In this document: in pieces, positions 18,858 to 28,239 of the stretch
How positions within the stretch are numbered: position 1 is the first letter of the stretch
How the letters are laid out: every line of letters starts with the position of its first letter
Assembly: GCA_900468065.1 (NCBI GenBank)
Contig: UBTA01000062.1
Location: 43,590-107,589, forward strand
Source of the DNA: Hyphomicrobiales bacterium
Lineage (GTDB): Bacteria > Pseudomonadota > Alphaproteobacteria > Rhizobiales > Rhizobiaceae
Direction: 5' to 3'
Length of the DNA: 64,000 nucleotides
Notes under the pieces: generated by a model
Databases searched by the model: none
Seen by the model: only the letters and a program-made list of their open reading frames with translations
What the model was told of the DNA's origin: nothing
Program-made: the position numbers and the translations under genes

Positions 18858-19838
18858 TCAGGGTGTTTCGAACGCGTAGATCTTCTTCCAGTCGTTTTTC
18901 ATGTCGACGAGCAACCATTTGCGTTGCGCTGCCTCATCCATGGCCTTGTTGAGTTTGCCGAAGTGCGATTCGCGGTCATAGGCGTATTCGCGCACGGCAT
19001 CGGTGTGGTGCACGATCAATCCGAGGCTGTTTGGTTTTCCGCCGGTCACCCAGCGCAGCATCTCGTAGTCGCCATCGGAATTTCCGGCGACGAAGATCGG
19101 GCGCCGACCGATGAACTTGTTGATACCGACCGGCTTTCCGGCACCATCATCGATGAAGTCGATCTTCGGCAGCCGATTGAGCACAGGCTCGCCGTCAACA
19201 AGTGCATATTCGGTGGCAATGGTGCTGCCAATCACCTGTTCGGGCGGGATGCCATAGGCTTTCTCGGTTATCGGCCGCATGAATTCGACGCCACCACCGG
19301 AGACAATATAGGTCTTGAAGCCGTTGGCCCTGAGATAATCGAGCAATTCGCGCATCGGCAGGAACGTCATTTCGTTGTAGGGCTTGCCGGTTTTCGGGTG
19401 TTTGGAGGCAGCAAACCAGTCAGTGACAATCTTGGTGAATTCGTCCGTGGTCATGCCTGCGTGGGTGGCCATTCCAAGCTCGATAATGCCTTTCTCGCCG
19501 CTCGCCGCCATGCCTTTCAGGTCGCCAGCCAGGATGGATTTGAACGGCTCTGTTTCCTTCCATTCCGGATGTTCGGGCGCCAGCGCCTTCACCCGGTCGA
19601 GCATGAAGCCGAGCTGGAAATAGAATGGCTGTTCCGACCAGAGCGTACCATCATTATCGAACACGGCGACGCGGTCTTCCGGTTTGACGAAATCGGCGTT
19701 CTTCTCGTCGGTGACCTTGGTGACGAAATCGACGATCGCCTGTTTCGACGTGCCGTCGTTCCACGACGGCAGATCATCCGCAAGCGCTGCAAAGGGCAAC
19801 AGAAGCACGACAAGGAATACACGAACAAAATTCAACAT
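18858..19838 (-). CDS. Secreted HAD-family phosphatase
   Basis: A 326-residue haloacid-dehalogenase-superfamily hydrolase with a clear signal peptide (VRVFLVVLLLPFAALA). The catalytic motif is VFDNDGTLW (nucleophile D61, acid/base D63), then TYIVSGGGVEF (motif II) and FVAGNSDGDYEML (motif IV). It would act on phosphate esters in the periplasm. The substrate is unknown; the fold resembles SerB-like phosphatases. The ATG at 19838 follows GGGAGAG. The gene lies 14 bases behind the formylglycine-generating enzyme gene, so both are co-transcribed. Confidence 0.85.
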   Translation of the reverse strand: MLNFVRVFLVVLLLPFAALADDLPSWNDGTSKQAIVDFVTKVTDEKNADFVKPEDRVAVFDNDGTLWSEQPFYFQLGFMLDRVKALAPEHPEWKETEPFKSILAGDLKGMAASGEKGIIELGMATHAGMTTDEFTKIVTDWFAASKHPKTGKPYNEMTFLPMRELLDYLRANGFKTYIVSGGGVEFMRPITEKAYGIPPEQVIGSTIATEYALVDGEPVLNRLPKIDFIDDGAGKPVGINKFIGRRPIFVAGNSDGDYEMLRWVTGGKPNSLGLIVHHTDAVREYAYDRESHFGKLNKAMDEAAQRKWLLVDMKNDWKKIYAFETP

Positions 19839-19852
19839 GGATCTCTCCCGGA

Positions 19853-20818
19853 TCAGTTTGCTGGTCTTTTCACGCAACGGAAACCGACATGGCTGGTGGA
19901 GGTATCCTCCGGCTCGGCATGGCGGGCGGCAGGACGGTAACGGCGGCAATAGTTCGGCGCGCAGAGATGCGATCCGCCCTTCAGGACCCGCCGGGGAATG
20001 CGGATATCCGGCGAATTCGGATCGTAGCTGGCATCAACGGCCCCGCCGCGCGGGTTTTGCGGAATACAGCACGATTTGGCGGCCGGTTCCGGATGGCGTG
20101 TGGACCAGTAATCTGTTGTCCATTCCCAGACGTTGCCGATCATGTCATAGGCGCCGTAACCGTTTGGCGCGAAGGATTTGACCGGCGTCGTCCGGTCCTT
20201 GCCGGCGGGCTTGGTGCTGTGGGTCGGAAAGGTGCCGGCCCAGGTGTTTGCCATGGCGACGCCTCCCGGCGCCAGTTCATCGCCCCAGGCGAATTCGACA
20301 TCGTCAAGCCCGCCACGCGCGGCCAGTTCCCACTCGGCTTCTGTCGGAAGATCGAGGCTCGCCCAATCGGCATAGGCCCTGGCATCGCACAGCGCCACGT
20401 GCACGACGGGATGGTCGAGCTTGCCGCGAAGATCGCTCAATCCACCATAGGGGCGGCGCCAGGTCGCGCCGAACTTGAAAACCCACCACTGGCTGATATC
20501 CGGTCCGTTGACCGATTTGGGTGGCGTGAAGACGAGCGAACCGGCTCTCAGCATCTCCGGCAGAGCCCCTGGGTAATCTTTGGCGTCCGGCGCTTTTTCG
20601 GCGAAGGTCACGTAACCCGTGGCTTTTACGAATGCCGTGAACTGCCGGTTGGTCACCGGCGTCGCCTCAATCCAGAATCCATCGACCTTGACAGGGTGAG
20701 GGGGAGCCTCCTCGGGATAGTGTTTGTCAGATCCCATCGTGAAGGTGCGGCCTGGTATCCAGAGCATCTCGCTCAGCGCCAATGAACTGTCTTTTCCGCT
20801 ATCTAATGCCAAAGCCAT
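19853..20818 (-). CDS. Formylglycine-generating enzyme (SUMF1 family)
   Basis: A 321-residue sulfatase-modifying factor that would oxidise a cysteine in type I sulfatases to formylglycine. The C-terminal active site GGSHLCAPNYCRRYRPAAR holds both catalytic cysteines (C286, C291) with the spacing seen in human FGE, followed by SHVGFRC. The N-terminal FTMGSDKHYPEEAPPHPVKV and MIGNVWEWTTDYW are typical. The ATG at 20818 follows GGAGG. No sulfatase gene lies in this window, so the client is elsewhere. A signal peptide is not visible. Confidence 0.92.
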   Translation of the reverse strand: MALALDSGKDSSLALSEMLWIPGRTFTMGSDKHYPEEAPPHPVKVDGFWIEATPVTNRQFTAFVKATGYVTFAEKAPDAKDYPGALPEMLRAGSLVFTPPKSVNGPDISQWWVFKFGATWRRPYGGLSDLRGKLDHPVVHVALCDARAYADWASLDLPTEAEWELAARGGLDDVEFAWGDELAPGGVAMANTWAGTFPTHSTKPAGKDRTTPVKSFAPNGYGAYDMIGNVWEWTTDYWSTRHPEPAAKSCCIPQNPRGGAVDASYDPNSPDIRIPRRVLKGGSHLCAPNYCRRYRPAARHAEPEDTSTSHVGFRCVKRPAN

Positions 20819-21128
20819 GGCAGCCTCCGAATTTCGATACCGCAACATCGCAACCGCGATGTGCATCCGGAAGTACGTTACAGTAACAACGCCTCCCGGA
20901 CAGCTGCGTCTTTCACGCAACGGCGCATCACGATGTGGTGACTATGCGGGAAACTTGACGCCGGAACTGCAAGGTCCCGTTGGAAAGGGCTGCGATTGGC
21001 TGCATAAGGACTTTGATCCGATTCCTGCGGGGTGAAGACGCGTGGCGTAATGCTTGATTGGCGAGCATGCCGGCTGCTTCGTCCAGATGGGCCGGACAAT
21101 ATTGCCGAATAGCGAATTGATGGGGCTC
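20819..21128. other. Intergenic region between divergent FGE and L,D-transpeptidase genes
   Basis: About 310 bases without a convincing gene. It should hold the promoters of the two divergent units. I see no confident promoter, operator or RNA element; short open frames here have no ribosome-binding sites. Confidence 0.5.
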
Positions 21129-21827
21129 ATGACGACCGATCACAGTTTTTCCCGCCGCGGTTTTCTCGGCGTTCTTGCGGCAGGCACGCTTGCCGGGTGT
21201 ACCACAACGATGCCGGGCGGACGCACAGCTCCGACACCCGGGCGGCTCAGCCGGCCGATCGGCCCGCCGTCGGACGCCGAATTGCAGGTTATGTACGGCC
21301 CTGTCGAGGACGGCGGCTATCTGATCCCGGCTATTCCATACCAGCAGATCGATCCGCAATTCTACCGCCAGCGCGTCGCCGACCGGACGGGCGAAGCGCC
21401 CGGCACCGTCGTCGTCGATACGCCATCACGGTTCCTCTATGTCATCGAGCCCGGCGGCACCGCAATGCGCTACGGCGTCGGCATCGGCCGCGAGGGTTTT
21501 GCCTGGCAGGGGGACGGCGTCATCCACTGGCGCCAGGCCTGGCCGCGCTGGAAGCCGCCGAATGAAATGGTGGCGCGCACGCCAAGCCTTGCCAAATACT
21601 CGATCGCCAATGGCGGCATGGAGCCGGGCCTGAAAAACCCGCTGGGCGCCCGCGCGCTCTATATCTTCCAGAACGGCGAGGACACGCTCTACCGGCTGCA
21701 TGGCAATCCGGAATGGAAGTCGATCGGCAAGGCGGTTTCGTCCGGTTGCGTGCGGCTGATGAACCAGGACGTGATCGATCTCTACCAGCGCGTTCCTGCA
21801 AAGGCGAAGATCGTCGTCTGGCAGTAA
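21129..21827 (+). CDS. L,D-transpeptidase (YkuD), Tat-type lipoprotein
   Basis: A 232-residue cell-wall L,D-transpeptidase that would crosslink peptidoglycan stem peptides 3-3 or attach outer-membrane proteins. The N-terminus combines a twin-arginine motif (SFSRRGFLG) with a lipobox (GTLAGC). The YkuD domain has YGVGIGREGF and the catalytic HGNPEWKSIGKAVSSGCVR (His to SxGCxR). The start is ambiguous between 21120 and 21129; the latter has GGGG just upstream and gives the shorter signal peptide. It is followed by a second, different L,D-transpeptidase on the same strand. Confidence 0.9.
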   Translation: MTTDHSFSRRGFLGVLAAGTLAGCTTTMPGGRTAPTPGRLSRPIGPPSDAELQVMYGPVEDGGYLIPAIPYQQIDPQFYRQRVADRTGEAPGTVVVDTPSRFLYVIEPGGTAMRYGVGIGREGFAWQGDGVIHWRQAWPRWKPPNEMVARTPSLAKYSIANGGMEPGLKNPLGARALYIFQNGEDTLYRLHGNPEWKSIGKAVSSGCVRLMNQDVIDLYQRVPAKAKIVVWQ

Positions 21828-21993
21828 GTTTTTGAGAGGCGGGCGTAACCGCGCCTGCCTCCCGCAAGCTGCAGGGCGGATATTAACCGGACGCTAACCG
21901 CGATGACCGATTCTTCGATGGCCGGGCGGATGATTGTTCCGATTTGACACGCCCGACAAAACTTTGGCACGATTTCCAGCGATAGACGCTTTC

Positions 21994-23046
21994 ATGAATT
22001 CTCTGCTTGCCCTTCATCGCGCCTCGACGCGCATCCGCTCTGCCCGCACGGTCGTGTCGCGGACATTGGCAGCACTTGCCCTTGGCGTGGCGCTCTCCGG
22101 CTGCATGGCGCTCGACGACCTCTCCGAGGCGCCGCCGAAACTGTCGGGCAAGATGATCGCGGAAATGTCGAAGAAGGGCATGAAGCCGGAAAGCCCGGTT
22201 CTGGTGCGCATCTTCAAGCAGGAGAGCGAGCTGGAAGTCTGGAAGGTCAACAAAACAGGTGCCTATGCGCTGTTGAAGACCTATCCGATCTGCCGCTGGT
22301 CCGGGGAACTTGGACCGAAGACCAAGGTGGGCGACCGCCACGCGCCGGAAGGCTTTTACCATGTCTCGGCGGGCATGCTGAACCCGAACTCGCAATTCTA
22401 TGTCTCCTTCAATCTCGGTTATCCCAACAAACTGGAATCGGCGCTCGGCTATACCGGCGAGGCGCTGATGGTGCACGGCGCCTGCTCGTCGTCCGGCTGC
22501 TTTGCGATGACCGACCAGGGCGTCGGCGAGATCTACGCGATCGTCCAGAAGGCACTGTCGAGCGGCCAGGAGAAGTTCCAGGTCCAGGCCTATCCTTTCC
22601 GCATGACGGCTGTGAACATGGCCAGCCATCGCGGCGATCCGAACATGTCATTCTGGCGCACGATGAAAGAGGGCTACGACGCCTTCGAGGTGACGCGCCG
22701 GCAGCCGAAGGTTTCGGTCTGCGAGCGCCGTTATGTCTTCAACAAGGAATTCGAAGGCGGCGAGCCGACCGATCCACTGGCTGCCTGCCCACCGGTGGTC
22801 AACCAGCTCGAGCCTCAGGCAATGGCCAAAATCGAGGCGGAAGATCGCAAGCTCGACACGGCGATCACTGGTTCCGTTCCGGCCAGTTCAACTCTCAGCG
22901 CCTATTCCGATGGCGGTATGCATCCGAGTTTTCGTGCACTGTTGAAGGCGCAAGGGCCAAAAAAGCTGGCTGCCAGCATTTCCGGCACAAGATACCCGAT
23001 TAGCCGCCCCGATGCTGCCCTGGCGGACCCTTTTGACGGGCGATAG
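21994..23046 (+). CDS. YafK/DpaA-like L,D-transpeptidase-family protein
   Basis: A 350-residue exported protein with a lipobox-type signal (GVALSGC) and a YkuD-type catalytic region MVHGACSSSGCFAMTD, the arrangement of the E. coli YafK (DpaA) branch, which acts on the bond between Lpp and peptidoglycan. The C-terminal 100 residues are family-variable. The ATG at 21994 has only a weak ribosome-binding site. Its position behind another L,D-transpeptidase suggests a shared role in wall-envelope attachment, but substrate specificity is inferred. Confidence 0.85.
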   Translation: MNSLLALHRASTRIRSARTVVSRTLAALALGVALSGCMALDDLSEAPPKLSGKMIAEMSKKGMKPESPVLVRIFKQESELEVWKVNKTGAYALLKTYPICRWSGELGPKTKVGDRHAPEGFYHVSAGMLNPNSQFYVSFNLGYPNKLESALGYTGEALMVHGACSSSGCFAMTDQGVGEIYAIVQKALSSGQEKFQVQAYPFRMTAVNMASHRGDPNMSFWRTMKEGYDAFEVTRRQPKVSVCERRYVFNKEFEGGEPTDPLAACPPVVNQLEPQAMAKIEAEDRKLDTAITGSVPASSTLSAYSDGGMHPSFRALLKAQGPKKLAASISGTRYPISRPDAALADPFDGR

Positions 23047-23220
23047 CGTCACCGATCCGTAACGCGGCGGGTGGCGCGCGGTCCCGGCACTGGTTTACTC
23101 AGGCCAAGCTGCTACATTCTGCTATTCCACTCCCAGTGCCATTTGGCGCGTTCCAAATGCTTGCTCTCGCACGCAGATGGCCTATCTTCACAGTCACGAC
23201 AACGCTTCGGCGGGAGCCCC

Positions 23221-24132
23221 ATGGCCAACGACCCCTACAAAACTCTCGGCGTGGCGAAAACCGCGACGCAAAAAGAAATCCAGAGCGCCTATCGCAAGCT
23301 TGCCAAAAAGCTTCACCCTGACCTCAACCCGGGCGACAAAAGTGCCGAGGATCGTTTCAAGACGGTCTCCGAGGCCTATTCGGTGCTGGGCGACGAGGAC
23401 AAGCGGGCCCGTTTCGACAAGGGTGAGATCGATGGCGCAGGAACCGAACAGGCGCCGCGAAACTATTACCGCGAGTATGCCGGCGCTCCCGGCAACGACG
23501 CGCGCTACCAGAACAGCAGCGGTTTTTCCGATTTTACCGATACCGACGATATTTTCTCCAGCTTCTTTTCACGGCGGGACCGGGGGCCAATGCGCGCAAA
23601 GGGCAGGGACCTGCAATTCTCAATGGAGGTGAATTTCCTTGATGCCGCCAATGGCTCGAAGGAGAAGATCACGCTGCCGGACGGGACCGTTCTCGACCTG
23701 CAGGTGCCGCCCGGCACGCAAGAGGGCCAGACGCTGCGGCTGCGCGGCAAGGGCGATCCCGGTTCCGGCGGTGGTCCAGCCGGCGACGCGCTGATCGAAA
23801 TCCACGTCAGGCCCCACCCCACCTTCACCCGCGATGGTGACGACATCCGGATCGAGATGCCGATCTCGTTGCGGGAAGCCATTCTTGGCGGCAAGGTCAA
23901 TGTCCCGACGGTATCCGGCAGCGTCATGCTCACGCTGCCGCCGCATTCCAATACCGACAAGACGCTGCGGCTGAAGGGCAAGGGCGTCGCCAAGCGCGGC
24001 GGCGGCAATGGCGACCAGTATATTACCCTCAAGATCATGCTGCCGGATGCGGCCGATCCGGAACTGACGGCCTTCGCCACCACCTGGGCGGCGGGCCAAG
24101 CCCATAATCCTCGCAAGGCCTGGGGAGATTGA
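23221..24132 (+). CDS. cbpA: DnaJ-class co-chaperone, CbpA-like
   Basis: A 303-residue J-domain protein with HPD at residues 32-34, a G/F-poor linker, and two C-terminal beta domains (VNFLDAANGSKEKITLPDG; EMPISLREAILGGKVNVPT). It lacks the cysteine-rich zinc domain, so it is the CbpA/DnaJ type III-like form rather than true DnaJ. It would stimulate DnaK. The ATG at 23221 follows GGGAG. The next gene, one base beyond its stop, encodes the CbpM modulator, confirming the CbpA identity. Confidence 0.92.
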   Translation: MANDPYKTLGVAKTATQKEIQSAYRKLAKKLHPDLNPGDKSAEDRFKTVSEAYSVLGDEDKRARFDKGEIDGAGTEQAPRNYYREYAGAPGNDARYQNSSGFSDFTDTDDIFSSFFSRRDRGPMRAKGRDLQFSMEVNFLDAANGSKEKITLPDGTVLDLQVPPGTQEGQTLRLRGKGDPGSGGGPAGDALIEIHVRPHPTFTRDGDDIRIEMPISLREAILGGKVNVPTVSGSVMLTLPPHSNTDKTLRLKGKGVAKRGGGNGDQYITLKIMLPDAADPELTAFATTWAAGQAHNPRKAWGD

Positions 24133-24133
24133 C

Positions 24134-24451
24134 ATGGACCATCTGGAGTTTTGCGAGCGTCTCAGCATCGTTTCCTCCACGCTGACGATATGGATCGACC
24201 GGCAATGGATCATTCCGGAACTGACTGAGCAGGCCGAGGCATTTCATGACGCCGACTTGGCGCGAGGGCTGCTGATCCTGGATCTCTCCGAAAGCATGGG
24301 CGTCAACCAGGACGGTATCGACGTGATCATGGCGCTTGTCGATCAGGTGCACGGCCTGCGCGCCAAACTGCACGCGTTGACCGAGGCGGTACGGGACGAG
24401 GACGGCGATGTTGCTGAGCGTCTGGTGAAACGGCTCGAGGGCATCCGATAG
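24134..24451 (+). CDS. cbpM: CbpM-type chaperone modulator
   Basis: A 105-residue MerR-like helical protein matching CbpM, which binds the CbpA J-domain and blocks DnaK activation. Features are the start MDHLEFCERLSIVSSTLTIW and the central ARGLLILDLSESMGVNQDGID. Its GGGGAG ribosome-binding site lies inside the end of cbpA and only one base separates the two genes, so their expression is coupled. Confidence 0.85.
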   Translation: MDHLEFCERLSIVSSTLTIWIDRQWIIPELTEQAEAFHDADLARGLLILDLSESMGVNQDGIDVIMALVDQVHGLRAKLHALTEAVRDEDGDVAERLVKRLEGIR

Positions 24452-24536
24452 CCGGTGAGGGCGCCCGTCACACGCGATGCGCCACAGTCGCCTGACTGGC
24501 CTTGCCATGATACCAACATGACGGGAGGATTTTTCG

Positions 24537-24938
24537 ATGCGGCATACCTATAGCCTCGACCATTTTGCCCTCTTGGTCCGCGACCTCGATCGCAGCGTCG
24601 CCTTCTACACAGATATCCTCGGATTTACCCCGATCGATCGAACTGGCAGCGCCAATGTGGCGTGGCTGACGATCGGTGGGCTCGATACGATCCATCTGAT
24701 ACAGGGCGATTTTGGCGCGACGCACCTCACAAAGGACACGCATTTTGCGCTCCGGATCAATGACCTCGATGCCTTCGTCGCCGATATCTCGGCCAAGGGC
24801 GTGACATTTTATGACTGGCCGGGAAATGTCGGCCAGATCGGCATTCGCGGCGACGGGTTCCGCCAAGCGTATGTCCAGGACCCGGACGGGTACTGGATCG
24901 AGATCAACGATCATACCAGCGCGGTTGCCGGCGGGTGA
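24537..24938 (+). CDS. VOC (glyoxalase/bleomycin resistance) family protein
   Basis: A 133-residue vicinal-oxygen-chelate protein. It has two beta-alpha-beta-beta-beta units: SLDHFALLVRDLDRSVAFY at the start and FRQAYVQDPDGYWIEIND at the end. Likely metal ligands are His8/Gln-type positions and Glu in WIEIND. The substrate cannot be named. The ATG at 24537 follows GGGAGG. It stands alone after cbpM. Confidence 0.85.
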   Translation: MRHTYSLDHFALLVRDLDRSVAFYTDILGFTPIDRTGSANVAWLTIGGLDTIHLIQGDFGATHLTKDTHFALRINDLDAFVADISAKGVTFYDWPGNVGQIGIRGDGFRQAYVQDPDGYWIEINDHTSAVAGG

Positions 24939-25022
24939 GGTCCTCGCGGGCATCGTGTTCTTTCACGTAGCGGATTTCGCGCGTGGCTTGCATCATTCTG
25001 TTGGCCAGCTGGGGAACGGGCT

Positions 25023-25805
25023 CTATTTCAACCCAGCCTTGCTCAACCCGTCCAGCCAATGGTCCCGCGCAGCGTCGTCGCCGTACCGGTAGTCGGCCGA
25101 TTTCTGAAGTGTCCAGCCGGGCTCGATCTTGTTGAATTCGCTCATTATCCGCCTTGCATCAACGAGATGTCCAAGTTGCGCTTCGCTTGCCGCCTCGATG
25201 AGGCGCGTATCGTTGGGTGGAGAGCTCATCCCGCGGATAGTCGCCAGCGCCTCGTCATACCGTTTTGCCATGTAATAGGCACGCGCGCGGTTCCAGTCGT
25301 GCCAATAGGCATGATCGGGGTCGCGCGCCGCCGCGCCGTCGATCAGTGCGAGAGCCGTTTCTGGATCACCATAATATATGTATGCCTCTGCCATATCTGC
25401 ATCGAGGTCGGCTGTATCCTTGTTGATCCGCTGGGGATCGGTGATCAGCGCGCGGGCGGTGTCAAACTCCTGAAAGCTTGTCTTGAAATCACCCCGGTTC
25501 CAATACACCATGGCGCGGTACCAGCGCGCCCTGAAGTCATTGTACCAGCCGCTGTTGACGTCATTGGCCAGCGCCACGGCTTGATCCGCCAGCCGTTCGG
25601 CTTCGTCCAGCGAGGCTTCACGGTCCCGCGTCCACACGTTCTGGTAGGCCCGGAGCTCGACATAGGAACCTTCGGCATAGGCGGGCATGTAATTGCCATC
25701 GTCCTTGATTGCCTTCGCATAACATTCCCTAGCCTTTTCATTCCCTTCCGGGGTCAAAGGCTGCTGTCTTCCTTCGCGGCAATAGTCTCGGGCGGTCTGC
25801 ATCAT
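25023..25805 (-). CDS. TPR protein, cyclase-free paralogue of the neighbouring adenylate cyclase tail
   Basis: A 260-residue tetratricopeptide protein. It aligns along its whole length with the C-terminal half of the cyclase gene at 26175-28013: shared blocks include LTPEGNE/VTPEGNE, YAELSYYHVRAYQN/YVELRAYQN, DLDADMAEAYIYYGDPE, SPPNDTRLIEAASEAQLGH and KAGL. It has no cyclase domain or membrane helix. The start at 25805 follows GGGGGAT; an ATG at 25817 lacks one. It either arose by partial duplication or lost the N-terminal half. Function is unknown. Confidence 0.75.
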   Translation of the reverse strand: MMQTARDYCREGRQQPLTPEGNEKARECYAKAIKDDGNYMPAYAEGSYVELRAYQNVWTRDREASLDEAERLADQAVALANDVNSGWYNDFRARWYRAMVYWNRGDFKTSFQEFDTARALITDPQRINKDTADLDADMAEAYIYYGDPETALALIDGAAARDPDHAYWHDWNRARAYYMAKRYDEALATIRGMSSPPNDTRLIEAASEAQLGHLVDARRIMSEFNKIEPGWTLQKSADYRYGDDAARDHWLDGLSKAGLK

Positions 25806-26174
25806 GCTATCCCCCATTGGTCAGTATTGTATCTGCGCCCGCCGTTCGTGGCAGTGCGCGCATCAAGTTCATACAACTTGCCAGTCTGAAATCATGCAGG
25901 TCTGAAATTATGCATCGTGGACAGGTGTTATCTTTGACGGCAATACCGGCAACGTGTCTGCACCCGATGAGTTTCCCGCCGGTACAGATCCTTCGGGGCG
26001 AAATATCGCGGGTGCTGCGAAGGGTCTCAATCAACTGCGACCCTTATTCCTGATCTGAACGGGATTAATTTACGCTCGAACGTATAGTTGTCAACGTAAC
26101 CATAGCTGCCGTTAATGTATAAAAATGTACATTTACGGTTGTAATTCCGCGATTAATCCCGTTTCTCATCCGCT
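25806..26174. other. Gene-free spacer between the two TPR paralogues
   Basis: About 370 bases, visibly AT-richer around 26040-26170 (TATAGTTGTCAACG, TATAAAAATGTACATTTACGG). No convincing gene, RNA or terminator is visible. The AT-rich part may hold the promoter of the TPR-only gene. Confidence 0.45.
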
Positions 26175-28013
26175 CTACTTCTCCCTCAGGCCCGCTTTTC
26201 TCAGTCCATCGACCCAATGCTGACGATCGCTGTCCCTGCGATAGTAGTAGGCGGCCGACTGTTCGATAGACCAATCCGGATCTATCTTGCTGAACTCCGC
26301 CATGATCGCCCGTGCTTTGGCAATGTGTCCAAGTTGCGCCTCGCTTGCAGCGGTGATCAACCGCACATCATTGGGGGGAGCCGTCATTGTTGCGATCGCA
26401 TCGATTGCATCCTGGTAGCGGCCGGCCATGTACAAGGCGCGGGCAAAATTCCAAGTGTACCAGAAGGGATAGAAGCGATTGCGCAGCATTGCGCCCCTGA
26501 TCTGCTCGATTGCCCTTTCAGGTTCGCCGCCATAGACCAGCGCTTCGGCCATATCCGCTGCAAGATCCGGATCGTTGGGGTTGATCCGTCGCGCGGTTTC
26601 ATACTCGTGCAGGCTCTTGTCGAACTCTCCCTGATTCCAGGCAACGACGGCGAGATTCCAGTGGCCTCCGAAATCGTCGTTGAGGCTCAGGGCTTTCTCG
26701 GCAAGCTGTTTTGCCTCGCGCAACGAGGCCTTGCCATCGGGGCTCCATCCGTTCTGATAGGCCCGGACATGATAATAAGACAGCTCCGCGTAGGCGGACG
26801 AATAGAGCGGATCCAGCTTGATTGCAGCTTCGAACAGTTGGCGCGCCTCTTCGTTTCCTTCCGGCGTCACCTTGTCGGGATCCGACCAGATTGCCTTGCC
26901 TTTCAAGTAATAGTCATAGGCGTCCATGCTTCCCGTCAGCTTCCGGCCCGACCTCTTTTCCTCGGCCGCGGTTACTTGGACGGCAAGTGCCGTCACGATG
27001 TTCTTGGTGATATCTTCCTGCACGGTAAAGGTATCCCCCAAAGTCCGGTCATAGCGCTCGGCCCAGACGTGAAATCCAGTTTCGGCATTGATCAATTGGG
27101 CATTGATGCGCAGCCGCTCCGGCGTTTTCTGCACCGTTCCCTCCAAGACATAGCGAACGCCTAATGCTGTTCCGATATCCTGGACTTTCGTCGGTTTGCC
27201 TTTGAACGTCGATGCCGAGTTGTAGGCTATGACGAAGAGACCGGAGAACTTGGATAGATCGGTTGTTATGTCGTTGGTCAGGCCTTCACTAAAATATTCG
27301 TGGGTGGGATCGCTAAGGTTTTCGAGCGGCAGGATCGCGATCGACGGCTGCGAAGGGGACAGGAGTTGTGATGGCGATTTGTTGTTGGCGGCCATTTCCG
27401 GCACGTAGATCCAACCGATGGGGATCGCGATGATTGCCAGAAGCGCTGCCGCTGCCGCTGCCCAAGGCCACCGCATCGAACGTATGCGCGAAGGAGCAGG
27501 GCTCATTCCCCTCACGGAATAGGCATGCACCGGGGTGGGGATATTCTTCAGCTTGCGTGAGCCCAGGTCGTGAAATCCGATGTTCGGCAGGTGTTTCACT
27601 TGTTCGTAAAGCGTTCCGGACACACAGATACCGCCCGGTTCGGACAACCCCTCCAGGCGCGCGGCCACATTGACCGCCTCGCCATACAGATTGTCCTGCT
27701 CGACGACGGCATCCCCGAGGTTGAGACCAACGCGAAATCGCATGCGCCAATCCTCGTCGAGTTTCTCATCCAAATGGGCCAGCTGGTTTTGGATTTCGAC
27801 GGCGCAACGCATCGCTTCAACCGGGCTTGGAAATTCCGCGATGAGGCTATCGCCCGCGCCGCCGAAGACACGGCCTTCGTGGACCCGGATGAGGTCTTCG
27901 ATGATCGCAGCATGCTCTTTGAAGAGCGCCAGAGCTGCGTCTTCATCCCTTGCGACCAAACGGCTATAGCCGACCGCATCCGTCGCTAGAATTGTGACTA
28001 GCCTGCGCTGCAT
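26175..28013 (-). CDS. Class III adenylate/guanylate cyclase with TPR repeats
   Basis: A 612-residue membrane protein. An N-terminal class III cyclase domain keeps both metal-binding aspartates (ATDAVGYSRL, GGAGDSLIAEF) and the NLYGEAVNVAARLEG block. One membrane helix follows (AAAAALLAIIAIPIGWIYV), then an IAVLPL-like domain (IAILPLENLS...YFSEGLTNDITTDL) and C-terminal TPRs. This architecture is abundant in rhizobia. It would make cAMP (or cGMP) in response to an unknown cue. The ATG at 28013 follows GGAAGG; an ATG seven codons upstream lacks a ribosome-binding site. Confidence 0.9.
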   Translation of the reverse strand: MQRRLVTILATDAVGYSRLVARDEDAALALFKEHAAIIEDLIRVHEGRVFGGAGDSLIAEFPSPVEAMRCAVEIQNQLAHLDEKLDEDWRMRFRVGLNLGDAVVEQDNLYGEAVNVAARLEGLSEPGGICVSGTLYEQVKHLPNIGFHDLGSRKLKNIPTPVHAYSVRGMSPAPSRIRSMRWPWAAAAAALLAIIAIPIGWIYVPEMAANNKSPSQLLSPSQPSIAILPLENLSDPTHEYFSEGLTNDITTDLSKFSGLFVIAYNSASTFKGKPTKVQDIGTALGVRYVLEGTVQKTPERLRINAQLINAETGFHVWAERYDRTLGDTFTVQEDITKNIVTALAVQVTAAEEKRSGRKLTGSMDAYDYYLKGKAIWSDPDKVTPEGNEEARQLFEAAIKLDPLYSSAYAELSYYHVRAYQNGWSPDGKASLREAKQLAEKALSLNDDFGGHWNLAVVAWNQGEFDKSLHEYETARRINPNDPDLAADMAEALVYGGEPERAIEQIRGAMLRNRFYPFWYTWNFARALYMAGRYQDAIDAIATMTAPPNDVRLITAASEAQLGHIAKARAIMAEFSKIDPDWSIEQSAAYYYRRDSDRQHWVDGLRKAGLREK

Positions 28014-28239
28014 CAACCCTTCCACTTCAGCCATTGGAGCGGCATTCGACCCGGACGAAAAACACGTATCCGGACGTCAGTTCGGCTCTGCAGAAAGGAT
28101 GAGATCATTCGTCCGTATCGACCGAACGATCAAGGAAATGTGCAGGCCGCCCCAACGAGTACATCGGCATACGCTAATATACTTTGGGCGCGATTGGGCA
28201 TTTTAGCAAGATAAGGTTTCGCTGGGCGGGCAATGCAAA

